A stretch of DNA of 21,225 nt, taken from contig USGU01000026.1 in assembly GCA_900554415.1 (NCBI GenBank), positions 1-21,225 on the forward strand, in the 5' to 3' direction. Below the pieces are notes generated by a model. That model saw only the letters and a list, made by a program, of their open reading frames with translations, was not told the DNA's origin and made no database searches. The translations under genes and the position numbers were made by a program. Below are positions 21,203 through 21,225 of the stretch, one piece after another; the first letter of the stretch is position 1; each line of letters starts with the position of its first letter. The stretch comes from an uncultured Lachnospiraceae bacterium. GTDB taxonomy: Bacteria; Bacillota; Clostridia; Lachnospirales; Lachnospiraceae.

Positions 21203-21225
21203 AAATAAGCTGTCGCTGAGACAGA

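Noticed and set aside
1..21225. CRISPR array, insertion sequence, phage or toxin-antitoxin genes
   Set aside because: No regularly spaced repeats, transposase, integrase or toxin-like frames were seen; the window reads as core chromosome throughout.

Overview
The window looks like a chromosomal segment of a low-GC, Gram-positive anaerobe of the Clostridia, most likely a Lachnospiraceae member. This rests on family resemblance: AGGAGG-type ribosome binding sites, TTGaca/TATAAT promoters, an FMN-riboswitch RibU, a DUF5685/J-protein pair and MgtE. I could not search a database, so genus is not assigned.

Layout, left to right. (1) 1-3151: the 3' part of fusA, then tuf with its own promoter and a strong terminator. 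(2) 3175-7441, plus strand: a promoter, a 36-codon leader ORF and a two-state RNA structure ending in a terminator, then mgtE; then an unrecognised membrane protein overlapping a single-ORF fusion of SfsA with the adenine glycosylase MutY. (3) 7474-10320, minus strand: a PAP2-like lipid phosphatase, a diacylglycerol-kinase-family lipid kinase and a TetR regulator, each with its own promoter. A candidate small RNA is encoded on the plus strand between the kinase and the regulator. (4) 10406-14138: tex, a DUF5685 protein and a J-domain protein, tightly spaced. (5) 14157-15129: promoter, FMN riboswitch, terminator and ribU. (6) 15151-20594: a YcxB-like membrane protein, tsaE, tsaB, rimI, a small CxxC/CxxC protein, rnz, tsaD and ispD. 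(7) 20604-21225: two tRNA-Ser genes (UGA, GGA), each with a promoter, then tandem strong promoters reading off the right edge.

How the genes work together. Much of the window serves translation: EF-G and EF-Tu; TsaB/TsaE/TsaD for t6A on tRNAs reading ANN codons; RimI for S18 acetylation; RNase Z for tRNA 3' ends, which matters because both tRNA genes here lack an encoded CCA. The minus-strand kinase and phosphatase form a plausible phosphatidate/diacylglycerol pair.

The most interesting signal is the mgtE leader at 3198-3451. No M-box motif is recognisable there. Instead a small ORF with a near-perfect ribosome binding site contains one strand (3266-3278) that can pair with both 5' arms of the downstream terminator structure. 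This is the architecture of a translation-coupled attenuator for a magnesium transporter.
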